Of a DNA stretch of 64,000 nucleotides, positions 48,673 through 59,411 are shown one piece after another. The translations under genes were made by a program, and so were the position numbers. The DNA comes from Burkholderia thailandensis E264. GTDB lineage: Bacteria > Pseudomonadota > Gammaproteobacteria > Burkholderiales > Burkholderiaceae. The notes below the pieces were generated by a model. That model saw only the letters and a list, made by a program, of their open reading frames with translations, was not told where the DNA came from and made no database searches. The DNA lies in contig NC_007651.1 of the NCBI RefSeq assembly GCF_000012365.1, forward strand, positions 1,860,001 to 1,924,000, written 5' to 3'. Each line of letters opens with the position of its first letter. Position 1 is the first letter of the stretch.

Positions 48673-49662
48673 ATGCAGAAAATCCTGGTCGCACGCTCGA
48701 TCTTTCCGGACGTGATCGAGCGGCTCAAGCAGTATTTCGACGTCGACTGGAACGACGGCGACGCGCTCGCCCCCGACGCGCTGAAGGCGCGCCTCGCGGA
48801 CAAGGACGGCGCGCTGACGGCGGGCGACATGATCGACGCGTCGGTGCTCGCGGCGGCGCCGCGGCTGCGCGTCGTGTCGAACATGGCGGTCGGCTACAAC
48901 AACTTCGACATCGGCGCGTTCGACGCCGCGCACGTGCTCGGCACCAACACGCCCGACGTGCTGACCGAGACGACCGCCGATTTCGGCTGGGCGCTGATGA
49001 TGGCGGCCGCGCGGCGGATCGCCGAATCCGAGCACTGGCTGCGCGCGGGGCGGTGGCGCAAGTGGTCGTACGACAGCTTTCTCGGCGCGGACATTCACGG
49101 CGCGACGCTCGGCGTGATCGGCATGGGCCGCATCGGTCAGGCGCTCGCGCGCCGCGCGCGCGGCTTCGGCATGCGCGTGATCTATCACAACCGCTCGCGC
49201 GTCGCGCCCGAGATCGAGGCCGAGCTGAACGCCGAATATGCGTCGAAGGCGGCGCTGCTCGCGCAAGCGGATCACGTCGTGCTCGTGCTGCCTTACTCGG
49301 CGGAAAGTCATCACACGATCGGCGCGGCCGAGCTTGCGATGATGAAGCCGAGCGCGACGCTCACGAACATCGCGCGCGGCGGGATCGTCGACGACGCGGC
49401 GCTCGCCGACGCATTGCGCAACAAACGGATCGCCGCAGCGGGCCTCGACGTGTTCGAAGGCGAGCCGAGCGTGCATCCGGCGCTGCTCGAGGTGCCCAAC
49501 GTCGTGCTGACGCCGCACATCGCGAGCGCGAGCGAAGGCACGCGTCGCGCGATGGCGAATCTCGCGGCGGACAACCTGATCGCGGCGCTCGGCGCGGGCC
49601 CGGATGCGGGCCGTCCGCCTAACCCGATCAATCCCGGCGTGCTGGGGAAGGCTCGCATATGA
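48673..49662 (+). CDS. D-isomer 2-hydroxyacid dehydrogenase (GhrB-like)
   Basis: A 329-aa NAD(P)-dependent reductase of glyoxylate/hydroxypyruvate or 2-ketogluconate type. Nucleotide fold GVIGMGRIGQALARRARGFG, catalytic region NIARGGIVDDAALADAL (Arg), EGEPSVHPALLEVPNVVL (Glu) and LTPHIASASEGTRRAM (His) are complete. The start MQKILVAR at 48673 follows a GGAGA site; the frame upstream is Arg/Ala filler. Its last four bases overlap the start of rmuC. Confidence 0.92.
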   Translation: MQKILVARSIFPDVIERLKQYFDVDWNDGDALAPDALKARLADKDGALTAGDMIDASVLAAAPRLRVVSNMAVGYNNFDIGAFDAAHVLGTNTPDVLTETTADFGWALMMAAARRIAESEHWLRAGRWRKWSYDSFLGADIHGATLGVIGMGRIGQALARRARGFGMRVIYHNRSRVAPEIEAELNAEYASKAALLAQADHVVLVLPYSAESHHTIGAAELAMMKPSATLTNIARGGIVDDAALADALRNKRIAAAGLDVFEGEPSVHPALLEVPNVVLTPHIASASEGTRRAMANLAADNLIAALGAGPDAGRPPNPINPGVLGKARI

Positions 49663-51134
49663 CCGAAACCTTGTTGCTGGCCGCCGTCGTCGCGCTCGCG
49701 GTGGCGCTTGTCGTCGCGCTCGTCGTGCTGCTGCGCGGCGGCTCGCGCGGCGATGGCCTCGAGCGGCTCGCCGAGCAGATCGACGATGCGAACGACGCGC
49801 ACGCGCACACGGCCGAGCGCCTCGAGCGCGAGCTGCGCGCGGAGATCGTCGACGGCGCGCGCCATTCGCGCACCGAGCTCGCGGGCAACTTCGCGCAATT
49901 GCAGCAGACGCTCGCCGCGCAGTTGACGAGCGTCGCGACCGTGCAGAACAGCCAGATCGACGGCTTCGCGCAACAGCTCGCGAAGCTCGTCACGGGCAAC
50001 ACGCAGCAGTTCGACGCGATGCGCGACACGCTGCAGCGCCAGGCGCAGCTCGCGCGCGAAGAGCAGGGCGCGGCGCTCCGGCATTTCGGCGATACGCTCA
50101 ACCAGCAGCTCACGCAATTGACGGAGGCGAACGATCGCCGGATCGGCGAGGTGCGCGCGACGCTCGAGACGCGCCTGAAGGAAATCGAGGCGAACAACGC
50201 GGCGAAGCTCGAGGAGATGCGCCGCACCGTCGACGAGAAGCTGCACGCGACGCTCGAGCAGCGCCTCGGCGAATCGTTCAAGCTCGTGTCGGACCGGCTC
50301 GAGCAGGTGCATCGCGGGCTCGGCGAGATGCAGACGCTCGCGGCGGGCGTCGGCGACCTGAAGAAGGTGCTGACGAACGTGAAGACGCGCGGCACCTGGG
50401 GCGAAGTGCAGCTCGAGGCGCTGCTCGAGCAGATGCTGACGCCCGATCAATATGCGAAGAACGTCGCGACGGTGCCGAAGAGCAGCGAGCGCGTCGAATT
50501 TGCGATCCGGTTGCCTGGGCGGCACGACGAAGGTGCGATGGGCGGGGCGGAGCCGGTGTGGCTGCCGATCGACGCGAAGTTCCCGCGCGAGGACTACGAA
50601 CGCCTGATCGACGCGCAGGAGCGCGCGGACGCGGCGGCGGTCGAGGAAGCGGCGCGCGCGCTCGAGGCGCGGATTCGCGCGGAGGCGCGCACGATCGCCG
50701 AGAAATACGTCGCGCCGCCGCACACGACCGATTTCGCGCTGCTGTTCCTGCCGACCGAAGGCCTCTACGCGGAGATCCTGCGCCGCCCCGGCCTCACCGA
50801 TCTGTTGCAGCGCGACTATCGCGTGACGGTGGCCGGCCCGACGACGCTCACGGCGCTGCTGAACAGCCTGCAGATGGGCTTTCGCACGCTCGCGATCGAG
50901 AAGCGCTCGAGCGAGGTCTGGCAGGTGCTCGGCGCGGTGAAGACCGAATTCGGCAAGTTCGGCGACGTGCTCGCGCGCACGAAGTCGCAGCTCGAGACGG
51001 TCACGCGCTCGATCGAGGCCGCCGAACAGCGCACGCGCGTGATGAACCGCAAGCTCAAGCAGGTCGAGGCGCTGCCGGGCGAGGTCGCGAACGGCCTGCT
51101 TGGCGCGGACGGGGCGGAGACGGGCGAGAGCTGA
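49659..51134 (+). CDS. rmuC: DNA recombination protein RmuC
   Basis: A 491-aa protein that limits inversion at short repeats in E. coli. It has one N-terminal membrane anchor (LLLAAVVALAVALVVALVVL), a long coiled coil (about 40-230) and a PD-(D/E)xK-like nuclease region (TRGTWGEVQLEALLEQMLTP, LPIDAKFPREDYERL, FLPTEGLYAEIL). The ATG overlaps the dehydrogenase stop (ATGA), so the two are coupled. Confidence 0.93.
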   Translation: MTETLLLAAVVALAVALVVALVVLLRGGSRGDGLERLAEQIDDANDAHAHTAERLERELRAEIVDGARHSRTELAGNFAQLQQTLAAQLTSVATVQNSQIDGFAQQLAKLVTGNTQQFDAMRDTLQRQAQLAREEQGAALRHFGDTLNQQLTQLTEANDRRIGEVRATLETRLKEIEANNAAKLEEMRRTVDEKLHATLEQRLGESFKLVSDRLEQVHRGLGEMQTLAAGVGDLKKVLTNVKTRGTWGEVQLEALLEQMLTPDQYAKNVATVPKSSERVEFAIRLPGRHDEGAMGGAEPVWLPIDAKFPREDYERLIDAQERADAAAVEEAARALEARIRAEARTIAEKYVAPPHTTDFALLFLPTEGLYAEILRRPGLTDLLQRDYRVTVAGPTTLTALLNSLQMGFRTLAIEKRSSEVWQVLGAVKTEFGKFGDVLARTKSQLETVTRSIEAAEQRTRVMNRKLKQVEALPGEVANGLLGADGAETGES

Positions 51135-51204
51135 CCGGGCGGCGGCGCGCGCGAGGCGGCGGACGGCGCGCCGCCTTCACGTGCATCCCGCGGGCAAAAC
51201 GAAG

Positions 51205-51227
51205 ACGGGGCGCCGCATGCGCCCCGT
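51205..51227. terminator. Terminator-like hairpin between rmuC and the GNAT gene
   Basis: A nine-base-pair stem (ACGGGGCGC / GCGCCCCGT, loop CGCAT) sits between convergent genes. T runs are short in both directions. Confidence 0.55.
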
Positions 51228-51332
51228 TTGCATTGCCGGTTCGGTCGTGCGCCGATGATCCCCATCGGCTGGTGGCGACGAATTCGCCGCTCGTCGATGC
51301 CGGTCGGCCCGCGCCGCGCCGCGCAACGTGCG

Positions 51333-51836
51333 TTACGCGCCGCCGTTCGCGAGCCGTGCAAGCGCGTCGCCCGCCACGCGCACGACGCGCCAGTCGGGCA
51401 TCACATCCGCGCCCATCTTCCGATAGAAATCGATCGCCGGCTGATTCCAGTCGAGCACGGTCCACTCGAAGCGCCCGCAGCGGCGCTCGACGGCGATCGC
51501 CGCGAGCCGGCGCAGCATCCGCGTGCCGAGCCCCGTGCCGCGCTGCGACGGCTGTACGTACAGATCCTCGAGATACAGGCCACGCCGGCCGACGAATGTC
51601 GAATAGTTGTGAAAGTAGAGCGCATAGCCGACGATCGCGCCGCCGTTCACCGCGACGAGCGCCTCGGCGGACGGCCGCGCGCCGAACAGCGCATCGGCGA
51701 GATCCGCTTCGGTCGCGACGAACAGATGCGTGAGCTGCTCGAATTCGGCGAGCTCGCGCATCAGCGCGAGCATCGCGGGCACGTCGGCCTGTGCTGCCGC
51801 GCGGATCGCCGTCATCTCGCCGACGGCGGCGTTCAC
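51333..51836 (-). CDS. GNAT family N-acetyltransferase
   Basis: A 167-aa acetyltransferase resembling the spermidine/spermine acetyltransferase-like group. Motif A is LYVQPSQRGTGLGTRMLRRL, with the Q-R-x-x-G-x-G acetyl-CoA loop; motif B is WTVLDWNQPAIDFYRKMGA. A GTG start at 51836 is chosen: it overlaps the upstream stop (GTGA) and follows GGAGGAA, whereas the ATG seven codons later has only a weak site. Substrate unknown. Confidence 0.88.
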   Translation of the reverse strand: MNAAVGEMTAIRAAAQADVPAMLALMRELAEFEQLTHLFVATEADLADALFGARPSAEALVAVNGGAIVGYALYFHNYSTFVGRRGLYLEDLYVQPSQRGTGLGTRMLRRLAAIAVERRCGRFEWTVLDWNQPAIDFYRKMGADVMPDWRVVRVAGDALARLANGGA

Positions 51837-52120
51837 GCTTCCTCCGGTGCGTCCGACAGCACGATCTCGATGCCGCCGAAACGCGAGGCGACCCAGTTGT
51901 ATGCGTGGCATGCGATCCACAGCAGCACGAAGCCGACGATCGCGTTCAGCAGCAGCGCGCTGAAGATCGTGCTGAAGATCGTGCCGAGCCCGACCGACTG
52001 TTCGCGAAAGAACGCGTTGACGATTCCGAGCAGCACGATCGGCACGCTGAACGTCAGATAGACGAGGATCAGCGCTTTCGCGGTTTGCCCCGGTGCGATC
52101 GATGAGATTTGTTTTTTCAT
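51833..52120 (-). CDS. Small membrane protein of unknown function
   Basis: A 95-aa protein with two strongly hydrophobic segments (ALILVYLTFSVPIVLLGIVN and SALLLNAIVGFVLLWIACHA) and polar ends. No family recognised. It overlaps the GNAT gene by four bases and lies 36 bases after moeA, so it appears to be the middle gene of a moeA-to-GNAT run. Confidence 0.75.
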   Translation of the reverse strand: MKKQISSIAPGQTAKALILVYLTFSVPIVLLGIVNAFFREQSVGLGTIFSTIFSALLLNAIVGFVLLWIACHAYNWVASRFGGIEIVLSDAPEEA

Positions 52121-52156
52121 ATGAGAGTTGCCCCCGTGGAAGTGCTGAGAACGGAT

Positions 52157-53455
52157 TCAGATGGCGCCGTCGAACGGCAGGATGTCGACCGTCGCGCCGG
52201 CGTCGACGCGCGCGGCGTCGTGCGCGAGCACGATGAAGCAGTTCGCGTCGCTCAGGCTCTTGAGCGATGCCGAGCTTTGCGAGCCGGCGGGCGCCACGCG
52301 CCACACGCCGCTCGCGTCGCGTGCCGCGTGGCCGCGCAGATATTCGGTGCGGCCCGCGCGCTTCTTGAGCGGCGTCTCGCAGATGGCGGGGTAGCGGGGG
52401 AGCGGCTGCGCGTCGGCGCCCATCATCGCGAGGAGCGCGTCGCGCACGATCACGATGAAGGTTGCCGCGACCGCGACCGGGTTGCCCGGCAGGCCGAAGA
52501 AGAGCGCGGGCCGCCCGGCGCGCCCGCTTGCCCAGATCCGTCCGCACGCGAGCGGACGGCCCGGGCGCATCGCGACGCTCGCGAACGTGACGTCGCCGAG
52601 CGTTTCCAGCAGCGCGCGAGTGAAGTCCGCGTCGCCGACCGACACGCCGCCCGACGTGATGACCGCGTCCGCCTGCGCGGCCGCTGTCTTCAGTGCGCTT
52701 TCGAGCGCGGCGGGGTTGTCGCGAACGATGCCGAGATCGAGCGTCTCGACGCCGAGGCGGGCGAGCATCCCGACGAGCGTCGCGCGGTTGCTGTCGTAGA
52801 GGCCGCCTTCGCGCAGCGGCTCGCCCGGCGTCTGCAGTTCATCGCCCGTCGAGAAGAACGCGACGCGCACGCGGCGGCGCACCGTGACGTCGGCGATGCC
52901 GAGCGACGCGAGCAGGCCGAGATCGGCCGCGCGCACGAGGCGGCCGGCGGCGAGCGCGCTCGCGCCGCGCGCGAGATCTTCGCCCGCGCGTCGGCAGTGG
53001 TCTCCGCGCGCGGCGGCCGAGGCCGGAAAGCGCGCGACGTCGTTCGTCGCCTCGACTTTTTCCTGCGGGATCACGGTGTCGCAGCCTGTGGGCATCTGCG
53101 CGCCCGTCATGATTCGCACGCACGCGTCTTTCGCGACGCGGGGGCCGTCGAACGGATGTCCCGCGAGCGCGCGGCCCGCTACTGCGAGCGTCAGCATGCC
53201 GTCGGCGGCGGGTGCGGCGAGCGCCGCGCCGTCGAACGCGTAGCCGTCCATCGCGGCGTTGTCGTATGCGGGAATGTCGAATGGCGACGCGATATCGTCG
53301 GCGAGCACGCGGCCGAGCGCGTCGCGCAACGCGACGCGCTCGACCTGCGCGACGCGTTCGGCGAAGCGCAACGCGAGCGCGCGCGCTTCGTCGACGGTCA
53401 GCGCGACGGCGTGCTCGGGCGTGGCGGATGGCGTGGGCGTGGTGTGCGTGGTCAT
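52157..53455 (-). CDS. moeA: Molybdopterin molybdenumtransferase MoeA
   Basis: Inserts molybdate into adenylated molybdopterin. 432 aa. Blocks: RVLADDIASPFDIPAYDNAA then MDGYAF at the N-terminus, VRIMTGAQMPTGCDTVIPQE, TSGGVSVGDADFTRALLE and FGLPGNPVAVAATFI. Order of domains is normal. mobA lies 111 bases upstream on the same strand. Confidence 0.96.
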   Translation of the reverse strand: MTTHTTPTPSATPEHAVALTVDEARALALRFAERVAQVERVALRDALGRVLADDIASPFDIPAYDNAAMDGYAFDGAALAAPAADGMLTLAVAGRALAGHPFDGPRVAKDACVRIMTGAQMPTGCDTVIPQEKVEATNDVARFPASAAARGDHCRRAGEDLARGASALAAGRLVRAADLGLLASLGIADVTVRRRVRVAFFSTGDELQTPGEPLREGGLYDSNRATLVGMLARLGVETLDLGIVRDNPAALESALKTAAAQADAVITSGGVSVGDADFTRALLETLGDVTFASVAMRPGRPLACGRIWASGRAGRPALFFGLPGNPVAVAATFIVIVRDALLAMMGADAQPLPRYPAICETPLKKRAGRTEYLRGHAARDASGVWRVAPAGSQSSASLKSLSDANCFIVLAHDAARVDAGATVDILPFDGAI

Positions 53456-53566
53456 CGGTGGCGAGGCGCCGCTAGGCGGATTGTGTTCGGGGCCGGCATC
53501 CCGGCCGCCGCCGTGAAGCGCTCGCGTCGCAAGCGGCAGGCGGCGCGCGGAACGCGGTGCGGCCTA

Positions 53567-54190
53567 TCACGCGCGTTCGAGGCCGGCTAAGTCCCGCAAA
53601 GAGTTTGCATTGTAAAACGCCCGCTCGTCGCTAAACGGCACTTCGACCGTCTTGTGGCGTGCGTACCACGCGCGCATCTTGCGCTCGCCGGCCGCGAGAT
53701 ACACGGCGAGATCGTCGGCGAGCGCGGTGCGCACGAGTGCGAAGACGGGTTGCGGCGCGACGCCGCCGCCCGCGTCGACAGTCGTCGCGAACGCGATGTC
53801 GGCGCGCTGCGCGTCGAGCGCGGCGGCAAGGCGCGCGGCGAGATCGGCGGGCAGGAACGGCGAATCGCACGGCACGCACAGGACGAGCGGCGTGCCGGCC
53901 GTGCGCAAGCCCGCGGCGAGCCCGGCGAGCGGGCCGGCGAAATCCGCGTGCGCGTCCGCGACGATCTGCGCGCGAAACGGCGCGCCGAGCGCCGCGTACC
54001 GATCGAGATGGCGATTCGCGCTGATGACGAGCGCGTCGACTTGCGGCGCGAGCCGGCGCAGCACGTGCAGTGCGAGCGGCTCGCCGCGCAGCGGCTGCAG
54101 CCCCTTGTCGACGCCGCCCATCCGCGTGCCGCGTCCGCCCGCGAGCAGCAGGCCGGTGATCGGGGAAGCGGGCGCGGTGCGCGACGACAT
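53567..54190 (-). CDS. mobA: Molybdenum cofactor guanylyltransferase MobA
   Basis: Adds GMP to molybdopterin to make the guanine dinucleotide form used by DMSO-reductase-type enzymes. 207 aa. The nucleotide-binding LLAGGRGTRMGGVDKGLQPL (about 14-33) and VPCDSPFLPADLAARL with the metal-binding Asp are intact. It follows moaA by 32 bases. The start is at [10 protein letters not shown]. Confidence 0.95.
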   Translation of the reverse strand: MSSRTAPASPITGLLLAGGRGTRMGGVDKGLQPLRGEPLALHVLRRLAPQVDALVISANRHLDRYAALGAPFRAQIVADAHADFAGPLAGLAAGLRTAGTPLVLCVPCDSPFLPADLAARLAAALDAQRADIAFATTVDAGGGVAPQPVFALVRTALADDLAVYLAAGERKMRAWYARHKTVEVPFSDERAFYNANSLRDLAGLERA

Positions 54191-54222
54191 GGCGAGAGCG
54201 GGGGCGCGTGGCGCGGGCGGGC

Positions 54223-55335
54223 CTAGCCGCCGATGTAGGACATTTCGACGCGCTTCGCTTCGCCGAGCGCTTCCTCCGTCGCTTGCGCGCTGCCGCGCAG
54301 TTGCGAGTAGCGGTCGGTGCGCGCCTGCCAGATGTGGCCGATCAGCGCGGCGATCTGCTCGTCGGTCGCGCCGCCGCGCACGAGGCTGCGCAGGTCGTGG
54401 CCGGACGATGCGAAGAGGCACAGATACAGCCGGCCCTCGGTCGACAGTCGCGCGCGCGTGCAATCGCCGCAGAACGCGCGCGTGACGCTCGAGATCACGC
54501 CGATCTCGCCGCTGCCGTCCGCATAGCCCCAACGCTGCGCGGTCTCGGAACGCGTGTTGCGCTCGAGCGGCACGAGCGGGAAATGCTCGGCGATGCGCGC
54601 GATCACGTCGGCGGACGGCAGCACTTCGGCCATGTTCCAGCCGTTCGACGTGCCGACGTCCATGTACTCGATGAAGCGCAGCACGACGCCCGTGCCCTTG
54701 AAGCGGCGTGCCATCGGCACGATCTCGGCGTCGTTCGTGCCGCGCTTGACGACCATGTTGACCTTCACGGGAGAAAGGCCCGCCGCATGCGCGGCGAAGA
54801 TGCCGTCGAGCACGTCGGCGCTCGCGAAATCGGCATCGTTCATGCGTTTGAAGAGCGTGTCGTCGAGCGCGTCGAGGCTGACCGTCACGCGCGAGAGCCC
54901 CGCGTCGCGCAGGCTCTTCGCCTTGCGCACGAGCAGCGAGCCGTTCGTCGTCAGCGTGATGTCGAGCGCACGGCCGTCGACGGTCGTCATTTTCGCCAAG
55001 CGCTCGATCAGGAATTCGATGTTCTTGCGCAAGAGCGGCTCGCCGCCCGTGATGCGGATCTTCTCGACGCCGTGTGCGACGAAAAGTCGCGCGAGGCGCT
55101 CGATTTCCTCGAGCGTCAGCAACGCGCTGTGCGGCAGGAACGGGTAATCCTTGCCGAATACGGTGCGCGGCATGCAGTACACGCATCGGAAGTTGCAGCG
55201 GTCCGTGACTGAGATGCGCAGGTCGCGCAGCGGGCGTGCCAGGGCGTCGCGCAGCGTGCCGTTCGGCGCGAGCAGCGCGCCGGACAGATCGGGTGTCGTG
55301 CTCACCGGGGTCACAGGAATGATGCGTCGGGACAT
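54223..55335 (-). CDS. moaA: GTP 3',8-cyclase MoaA
   Basis: Radical SAM enzyme for the first step of molybdopterin synthesis. 370 aa. The N-terminal cluster motif is in [16 protein letters not shown] (CxxxCxxC). A C-terminal second cluster is suggested by [20 protein letters not shown]. The protein ends in GG (SYIGG), which the family needs for activation. First of the moaA-mobA-moeA run; no room for a molybdenum riboswitch was found in the short upstream gap. Confidence 0.97.
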   Translation of the reverse strand: MSRRIIPVTPVSTTPDLSGALLAPNGTLRDALARPLRDLRISVTDRCNFRCVYCMPRTVFGKDYPFLPHSALLTLEEIERLARLFVAHGVEKIRITGGEPLLRKNIEFLIERLAKMTTVDGRALDITLTTNGSLLVRKAKSLRDAGLSRVTVSLDALDDTLFKRMNDADFASADVLDGIFAAHAAGLSPVKVNMVVKRGTNDAEIVPMARRFKGTGVVLRFIEYMDVGTSNGWNMAEVLPSADVIARIAEHFPLVPLERNTRSETAQRWGYADGSGEIGVISSVTRAFCGDCTRARLSTEGRLYLCLFASSGHDLRSLVRGGATDEQIAALIGHIWQARTDRYSQLRGSAQATEEALGEAKRVEMSYIGG

Positions 55336-55423
55336 GAGCGTTGCAAGATAAGTCAGAGTTCCATTTTAGCCGGAAGCGCCGCATGGGGCCGGGCATGGAA
55401 ACCCGCAGAACCGGAGCACAGAC

Positions 55424-55453
55424 AAAAAAGCCCGCCTTTGGGGGCGGGCTTTT
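55424..55453. terminator. Terminator after rne
   Basis: A-run, stem AAGCCCGCC / GGCGGGCTT and T-run. It lies about 20 bases past the rne stop, on the minus strand, and would also be functional in the other direction. Confidence 0.9.
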
Positions 55454-55473
55454 TCATGCGATGGACGACCGGA

Positions 55474-58400
55474 TCAGCGGTGCGTCGTCTCGACCTGCTG
55501 CATCGGCGCCGCGTCGACGGGCGGCAACGGCTTGCGTTCGCGCGGCACGCGCGCGGGCGGCACGATTTGCGCGGCGGCGGCCTGCGCGGCGCGCAGCTTG
55601 TCCGTGTCGGTGTTGACCCACACGAGACCGGCGGCTTCGAGCACCGTGTCGAGGCTCGCGCCCGCGGTCGAGACGGAGGCCGGAGTGGCCGCCTCGGCTC
55701 GAGCGGCCGCCGGGACGTGCGTCTCGGCGACGGGAGCCGGCTCGTGCGCGACAGGCGCTGCGAGCGGTGCGGCCGCCGCGACAGCAGCGGGCTGCTGCGT
55801 TTCGGCGACCGGCGCAGGCTCCGCGACCACGGCCGGAGCGACCGCGGGTGCGGCGACTTCGGACGCTTCCGCGGCAGGCGCTTCGGCCGGGGCGGCTTCG
55901 GCGGGGGCGGTTGCGGCCGGAGCGGGGGGCTCGTGCGCGACATCGGCCGCAGCCGGCTGTACGTGCGCCGCGGTTGCCGGAGCGGCTTGCTCGACTTCGG
56001 CTTGAGCCGTCGAAGCGGCTTGCGCCGGCGCTTCGACCAGTCGCGCAGGCGCCGCCTCGGCACGCTGCGTGTCGGCGACGGGCGCCCCGGCTGCCGGTTG
56101 CGGCTCGACCTTCGCGCCGCTCTCGACATGCGCGGCAGAATCAGCGGCGATGGCCGCAGCCGCGACTGCCGCCGCACCCGCGCCCGCTTGCGCGACATGC
56201 TGCGGCTCGTGGCCGGCGGCAGGCGCGACGCCTTGCTGCGCTTGCTCGGCATGCTCGAACGCTTCGACCGTCACGCCTTCGCCGCCTTCCGCAGCGTGCG
56301 CTGCGCCTTCGTCCTCGCGCTCGCGGCGGCCGCCACGGCGACCGCGGCGGCGGCGGCGGCGTTCCTCGCCGTCACGCGCGTTCGAATCCGCGTCGACGCC
56401 GGCTTCCGCGCCAGGCGCGTACGCCGGCTTTTCAGCGGCTTCCGCGAGTGCGCTTTCGCCGCGGTTCACGGTTTCGAGCGTCGCGACGTGCTGGGCCGGC
56501 TTGCGACGCTCACCGCGCTCACGGCGCTCGCCGCGCGGCGCTTCCGAGGCGTCGGCCGTTTCGGCGCGTTCGCGGGGTTCGCGCTGTTCGCGCGGCTCAC
56601 GGGGTTCGCGCGGCTCGCGTTGTTCGCGCGGTTCGCGCGGTTCGCGGGTTTCGCGTGCTTCGCGTGCTTCGCGGCCTTCCCGGTTGTCCCGGCCGCCGCG
56701 TGCTTCGCGGCCTTCGCGGGGCTCGCGGGTTTCCTTGCCTTCGCGCTCGGCGCGCTGCGCCTGACCGCGGCCGCCGCCTGCCGCTGCCTGATCGCGTCCG
56801 CCGGCTTGCTGCGCGGCGCCGCCGCGACGGTTGCGGTTGCGATCGCCGCCGCGTTCGCCGCGCTCGGCCTTCTCGCCGCGTTCGCCACGCTCGCGCGCCG
56901 GACGCGCGGCCGCTTCCTGCGCGGCGGGCGCCGGTGCGGGCGCCGCGGCGGGCTGCACGCCGAACAGGCCCTTCAGCCACTTCATGAAACCGCCGCTCGC
57001 GGGCGCGGCGGCCACGGGCGCAGCCGCTTCCGGCGCGCTCTGGCGCTGCGGCGCGGGGCTCGGCGCCGGACGCTCGGGCGTGATGCCCTTGACGGCCGCT
57101 TCCTGGCGCGGCTTCGTTTCCTCGGCGCGCTTGCTGTAGCCGGTTTCCGCCTCGAGCTCGCGGGCGGCTTCCTCGGCCATCTTCCACGATGCGCGCGGAT
57201 CGTCGAGGCGCGCATCGTCGTGACGCAGGCGCTCGAGCTTGTAGTGCGGCGTATCGAGGTGCTTGTTCGGGATCAGCACGACGCCGACCTTGAAGCGCGA
57301 CTCGATCTTGTTGATTTCCTGGCGCTTTTCGTTGAGCAGGAAGGCCGTCACCTCGACGGGCACCTGGCAGTGGATCGCCGCGGTGTTCTCCTTCATCGCT
57401 TCTTCCTGAATGATCCGCAGCACTTGCAGCGCGGACGATTCGGTGTCGCGGATGTGGCCCGTGCCGTTGCAGCGCGGGCAGGTGACGTGGCTGCCTTCGG
57501 ACAGGGCCGGGCGCAGGCGCTGGCGCGACAGCTCCATCAGGCCGAAGCGCGAGATCTTGCCCATCTGCACGCGCGCGCGGTCGTGCTTGAGCGCGTCCTT
57601 CAGGCGCTGCTCGACTTCGCGCTGGCTCTTGGCCGACTCCATGTCGATGAAGTCGATCACGATCAGGCCGCCGAGGTCGCGCAGACGCAGCTGGCGCGCC
57701 ACTTCATCGGCCGCCTCGAGGTTCGTGCGGGTCGCCGTCTCCTCGATGTCCGCGCCCTTGGTCGCGCGCGCCGAGTTCACGTCGATCGCGACGAGCGCCT
57801 CGGTGTGGTCGATCACGATCGCGCCGCCCGACGGCAGCGGCACCGTGCGCGAGTACGCGGTTTCGATCTGGTGCTCGATCTGGAAGCGCGAGAAGAGGGG
57901 GACGTCGTCGTGATAGCGCTTCACCTTGCCGACGTTGTCGGGCATCACGATGTCCATGAACGCGCGGGCCTGATCGTAGATCTCGGTCGTGTCGATCAGG
58001 ATTTCGCCGATGTCGGGCTGGAAATAGTCCCGGATCGCGCGGATCACGAGGCTCGATTCGAGGTAGATCAGCATCGGCTGGCCGGGATGGCCGCTTTGCG
58101 ACGCCGCCTCGATCGCGCGCCAGAGCTGCAGCAGGTAGTTCAGGTCCCACTGCAGTTCCTCGGCGCTGCGGCCGATGCCCGCCGTGCGGGCGATCATGCT
58201 CATGCCGTCGGGGATCTGCAGTTGCGCCATCGTCTCGCGCAGTTCCTGGCGCTCGTCGCCCTCGATGCGGCGCGACACGCCGCCGCCGCGCGGGTTGTTC
58301 GGCATCAGCACGAGATAGCGGCCGGCGAGCGAGATGAAGGTGGTGAGCGCCGCGCCCTTGTTGCCGCGCTCCTCCTTCTCGACCTGGACGATCAGCTCCT

Positions 58401-58689
58401 GGCCTTCGCGCAACGCGTCCTGGATGCGCGCGGAGCGCATGTCGACGCCTTCCTTGAAGTACTGGCGGGCGACTTCCTTGAACGGCAGGAAGCCGTGGCG
58501 GTCTTCGCCGTAGTTGACGAAGCAGGCTTCGAGCGACGGTTCGATGCGGGTGACGACGCCCTTGTAGATGTTGCCTTTGCGTTGTTCGCGGCCGGCGGTT
58601 TCGATGTCGATGTCGATGAGCTTCTGCCCATCGACGATGGCGACGCGCAGTTCTTCCTGCTGCGTCGCATTGAACAGCATGCGTTTCAT
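55474..58689 (-). CDS. rne: Ribonuclease E
   Basis: Essential endoribonuclease that starts mRNA decay and matures rRNA/tRNA. 1071 aa. N-terminal S1 domain ([20 protein letters not shown]), DNase I-like catalytic part with [20 protein letters not shown] (metal-binding Asp region), and the Zn-link CPRCNGTGH near residue 407. The C-terminal half is disordered: Arg/Glu repeats ([20 protein letters not shown]) then a long Ala/Pro/Val tail with a short conserved end, likely the degradosome scaffold. The upstream gap is long, as expected for rne autoregulation through its leader. Confidence 0.96.
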   Translation of the reverse strand: MKRMLFNATQQEELRVAIVDGQKLIDIDIETAGREQRKGNIYKGVVTRIEPSLEACFVNYGEDRHGFLPFKEVARQYFKEGVDMRSARIQDALREGQELIVQVEKEERGNKGAALTTFISLAGRYLVLMPNNPRGGGVSRRIEGDERQELRETMAQLQIPDGMSMIARTAGIGRSAEELQWDLNYLLQLWRAIEAASQSGHPGQPMLIYLESSLVIRAIRDYFQPDIGEILIDTTEIYDQARAFMDIVMPDNVGKVKRYHDDVPLFSRFQIEHQIETAYSRTVPLPSGGAIVIDHTEALVAIDVNSARATKGADIEETATRTNLEAADEVARQLRLRDLGGLIVIDFIDMESAKSQREVEQRLKDALKHDRARVQMGKISRFGLMELSRQRLRPALSEGSHVTCPRCNGTGHIRDTESSALQVLRIIQEEAMKENTAAIHCQVPVEVTAFLLNEKRQEINKIESRFKVGVVLIPNKHLDTPHYKLERLRHDDARLDDPRASWKMAEEAARELEAETGYSKRAEETKPRQEAAVKGITPERPAPSPAPQRQSAPEAAAPVAAAPASGGFMKWLKGLFGVQPAAAPAPAPAAQEAAARPARERGERGEKAERGERGGDRNRNRRGGAAQQAGGRDQAAAGGGRGQAQRAEREGKETREPREGREARGGRDNREGREAREARETREPREPREQREPREPREPREQREPRERAETADASEAPRGERRERGERRKPAQHVATLETVNRGESALAEAAEKPAYAPGAEAGVDADSNARDGEERRRRRRGRRGGRREREDEGAAHAAEGGEGVTVEAFEHAEQAQQGVAPAAGHEPQHVAQAGAGAAAVAAAAIAADSAAHVESGAKVEPQPAAGAPVADTQRAEAAPARLVEAPAQAASTAQAEVEQAAPATAAHVQPAAADVAHEPPAPAATAPAEAAPAEAPAAEASEVAAPAVAPAVVAEPAPVAETQQPAAVAAAAPLAAPVAHEPAPVAETHVPAAARAEAATPASVSTAGASLDTVLEAAGLVWVNTDTDKLRAAQAAAAQIVPPARVPRERKPLPPVDAAPMQQVETTHR
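56567..56730. repeat. Tandem repeats coding for the Arg/Glu/Pro-rich part of RNase E
   Basis: Nine-base units close to CGCGGTTCG and CGGCTCGCG recur and encode [10 protein letters not shown] repeats. The units are in frame. Boundaries are approximate. Confidence 0.75.
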
Positions 58690-59411
58690 TGAACGACTCC
58701 AGGCGGCTCTGCCGGCGGTGCGCTCCGGTTGTCAGGCGGAGCGCGGGACGACGTCAGGCCGCGCCTTGTTGTGTTGTCACAAGCACGCTGGAGCGGGAAC
58801 GATGGCGGGAGAATGGCCTGATGAGGCGCGAACCCATACGGCGGGTCGCGGCCAGAGGGCGCCTGCGAACACGGCTTCAAAGCACACGGCGTCGACACTC
58901 CGCGCGCCGCAGGGCGCGCTAAGCCTCCGACCGGGCACTGCCGCGGGGCGCGGCGCAAGTTGCGCGCGGCGCCGGGGGGCGGCATATGCTGCGGCTCGGC
59001 CGCAGCGGGGAGTATCGAATCCAGCCCGACTTTCCCGCCTGGGGTGTTCCTTCCTTGGTTTTGACGTCGCCAAGCCCCGCGCTCTCGCGGAGCCACATCG
59101 GGCGCACGCCGTTCTATTCGCAACAGGAAACTGCGCCGGGCTTACATCGCGCCGCGCCGCAGCCTCCAACAAATTCTTTTTGTCCAACATTCCGTTACCG
59201 CGGCACGGCTCAAACCGAATCCGCCTGTGGGCGCGATCCCTGCCTGAGCGGGGTGCCGTGCGTGCAACTTGCTGCTTTCATTCATGAGGACGAGCAGCAC
59301 GCCCCGGGCGCAAGTAAAATAACAGTTTGCGCTTGCGCCTCGCGCAGTCCGTCCGAAAACCGGCCGATCAGGCCGCTCCGCTACGGAAGGCTGCGCAAAA
59401 TTATATTCAGT
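58690..59411. other. 722-bp divergent region between rne and rluC
   Basis: Must carry the rne leader (minus) and the rluC promoter (plus). Frames here are Arg/Ala-rich and unconvincing. AT-rich pockets lie at 59160-59200 and 59310-59330, and TATATT at 59402 near the rluC start. An rne leader hairpin of the E. coli kind could not be matched by eye. Confidence 0.55.

Noticed and set aside
47207..48694. 495-codon minus-strand frame opposite the antiporter gene
   Set aside because: Arg/Glu/His-rich shadow of a membrane protein gene; no recognisable domain.
55336..55423. Possible molybdenum cofactor riboswitch before moaA
   Set aside because: The gap from rne to moaA is short and shows no extended conserved stems by eye.
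55438..58692. 1084-codon plus-strand open frame antisense to rne
   Set aside because: Mirror of the RNase E coding frame in G+C-rich DNA; no ribosome site, Arg/Ala-rich with no domain, while rne on the other strand is unmistakable.
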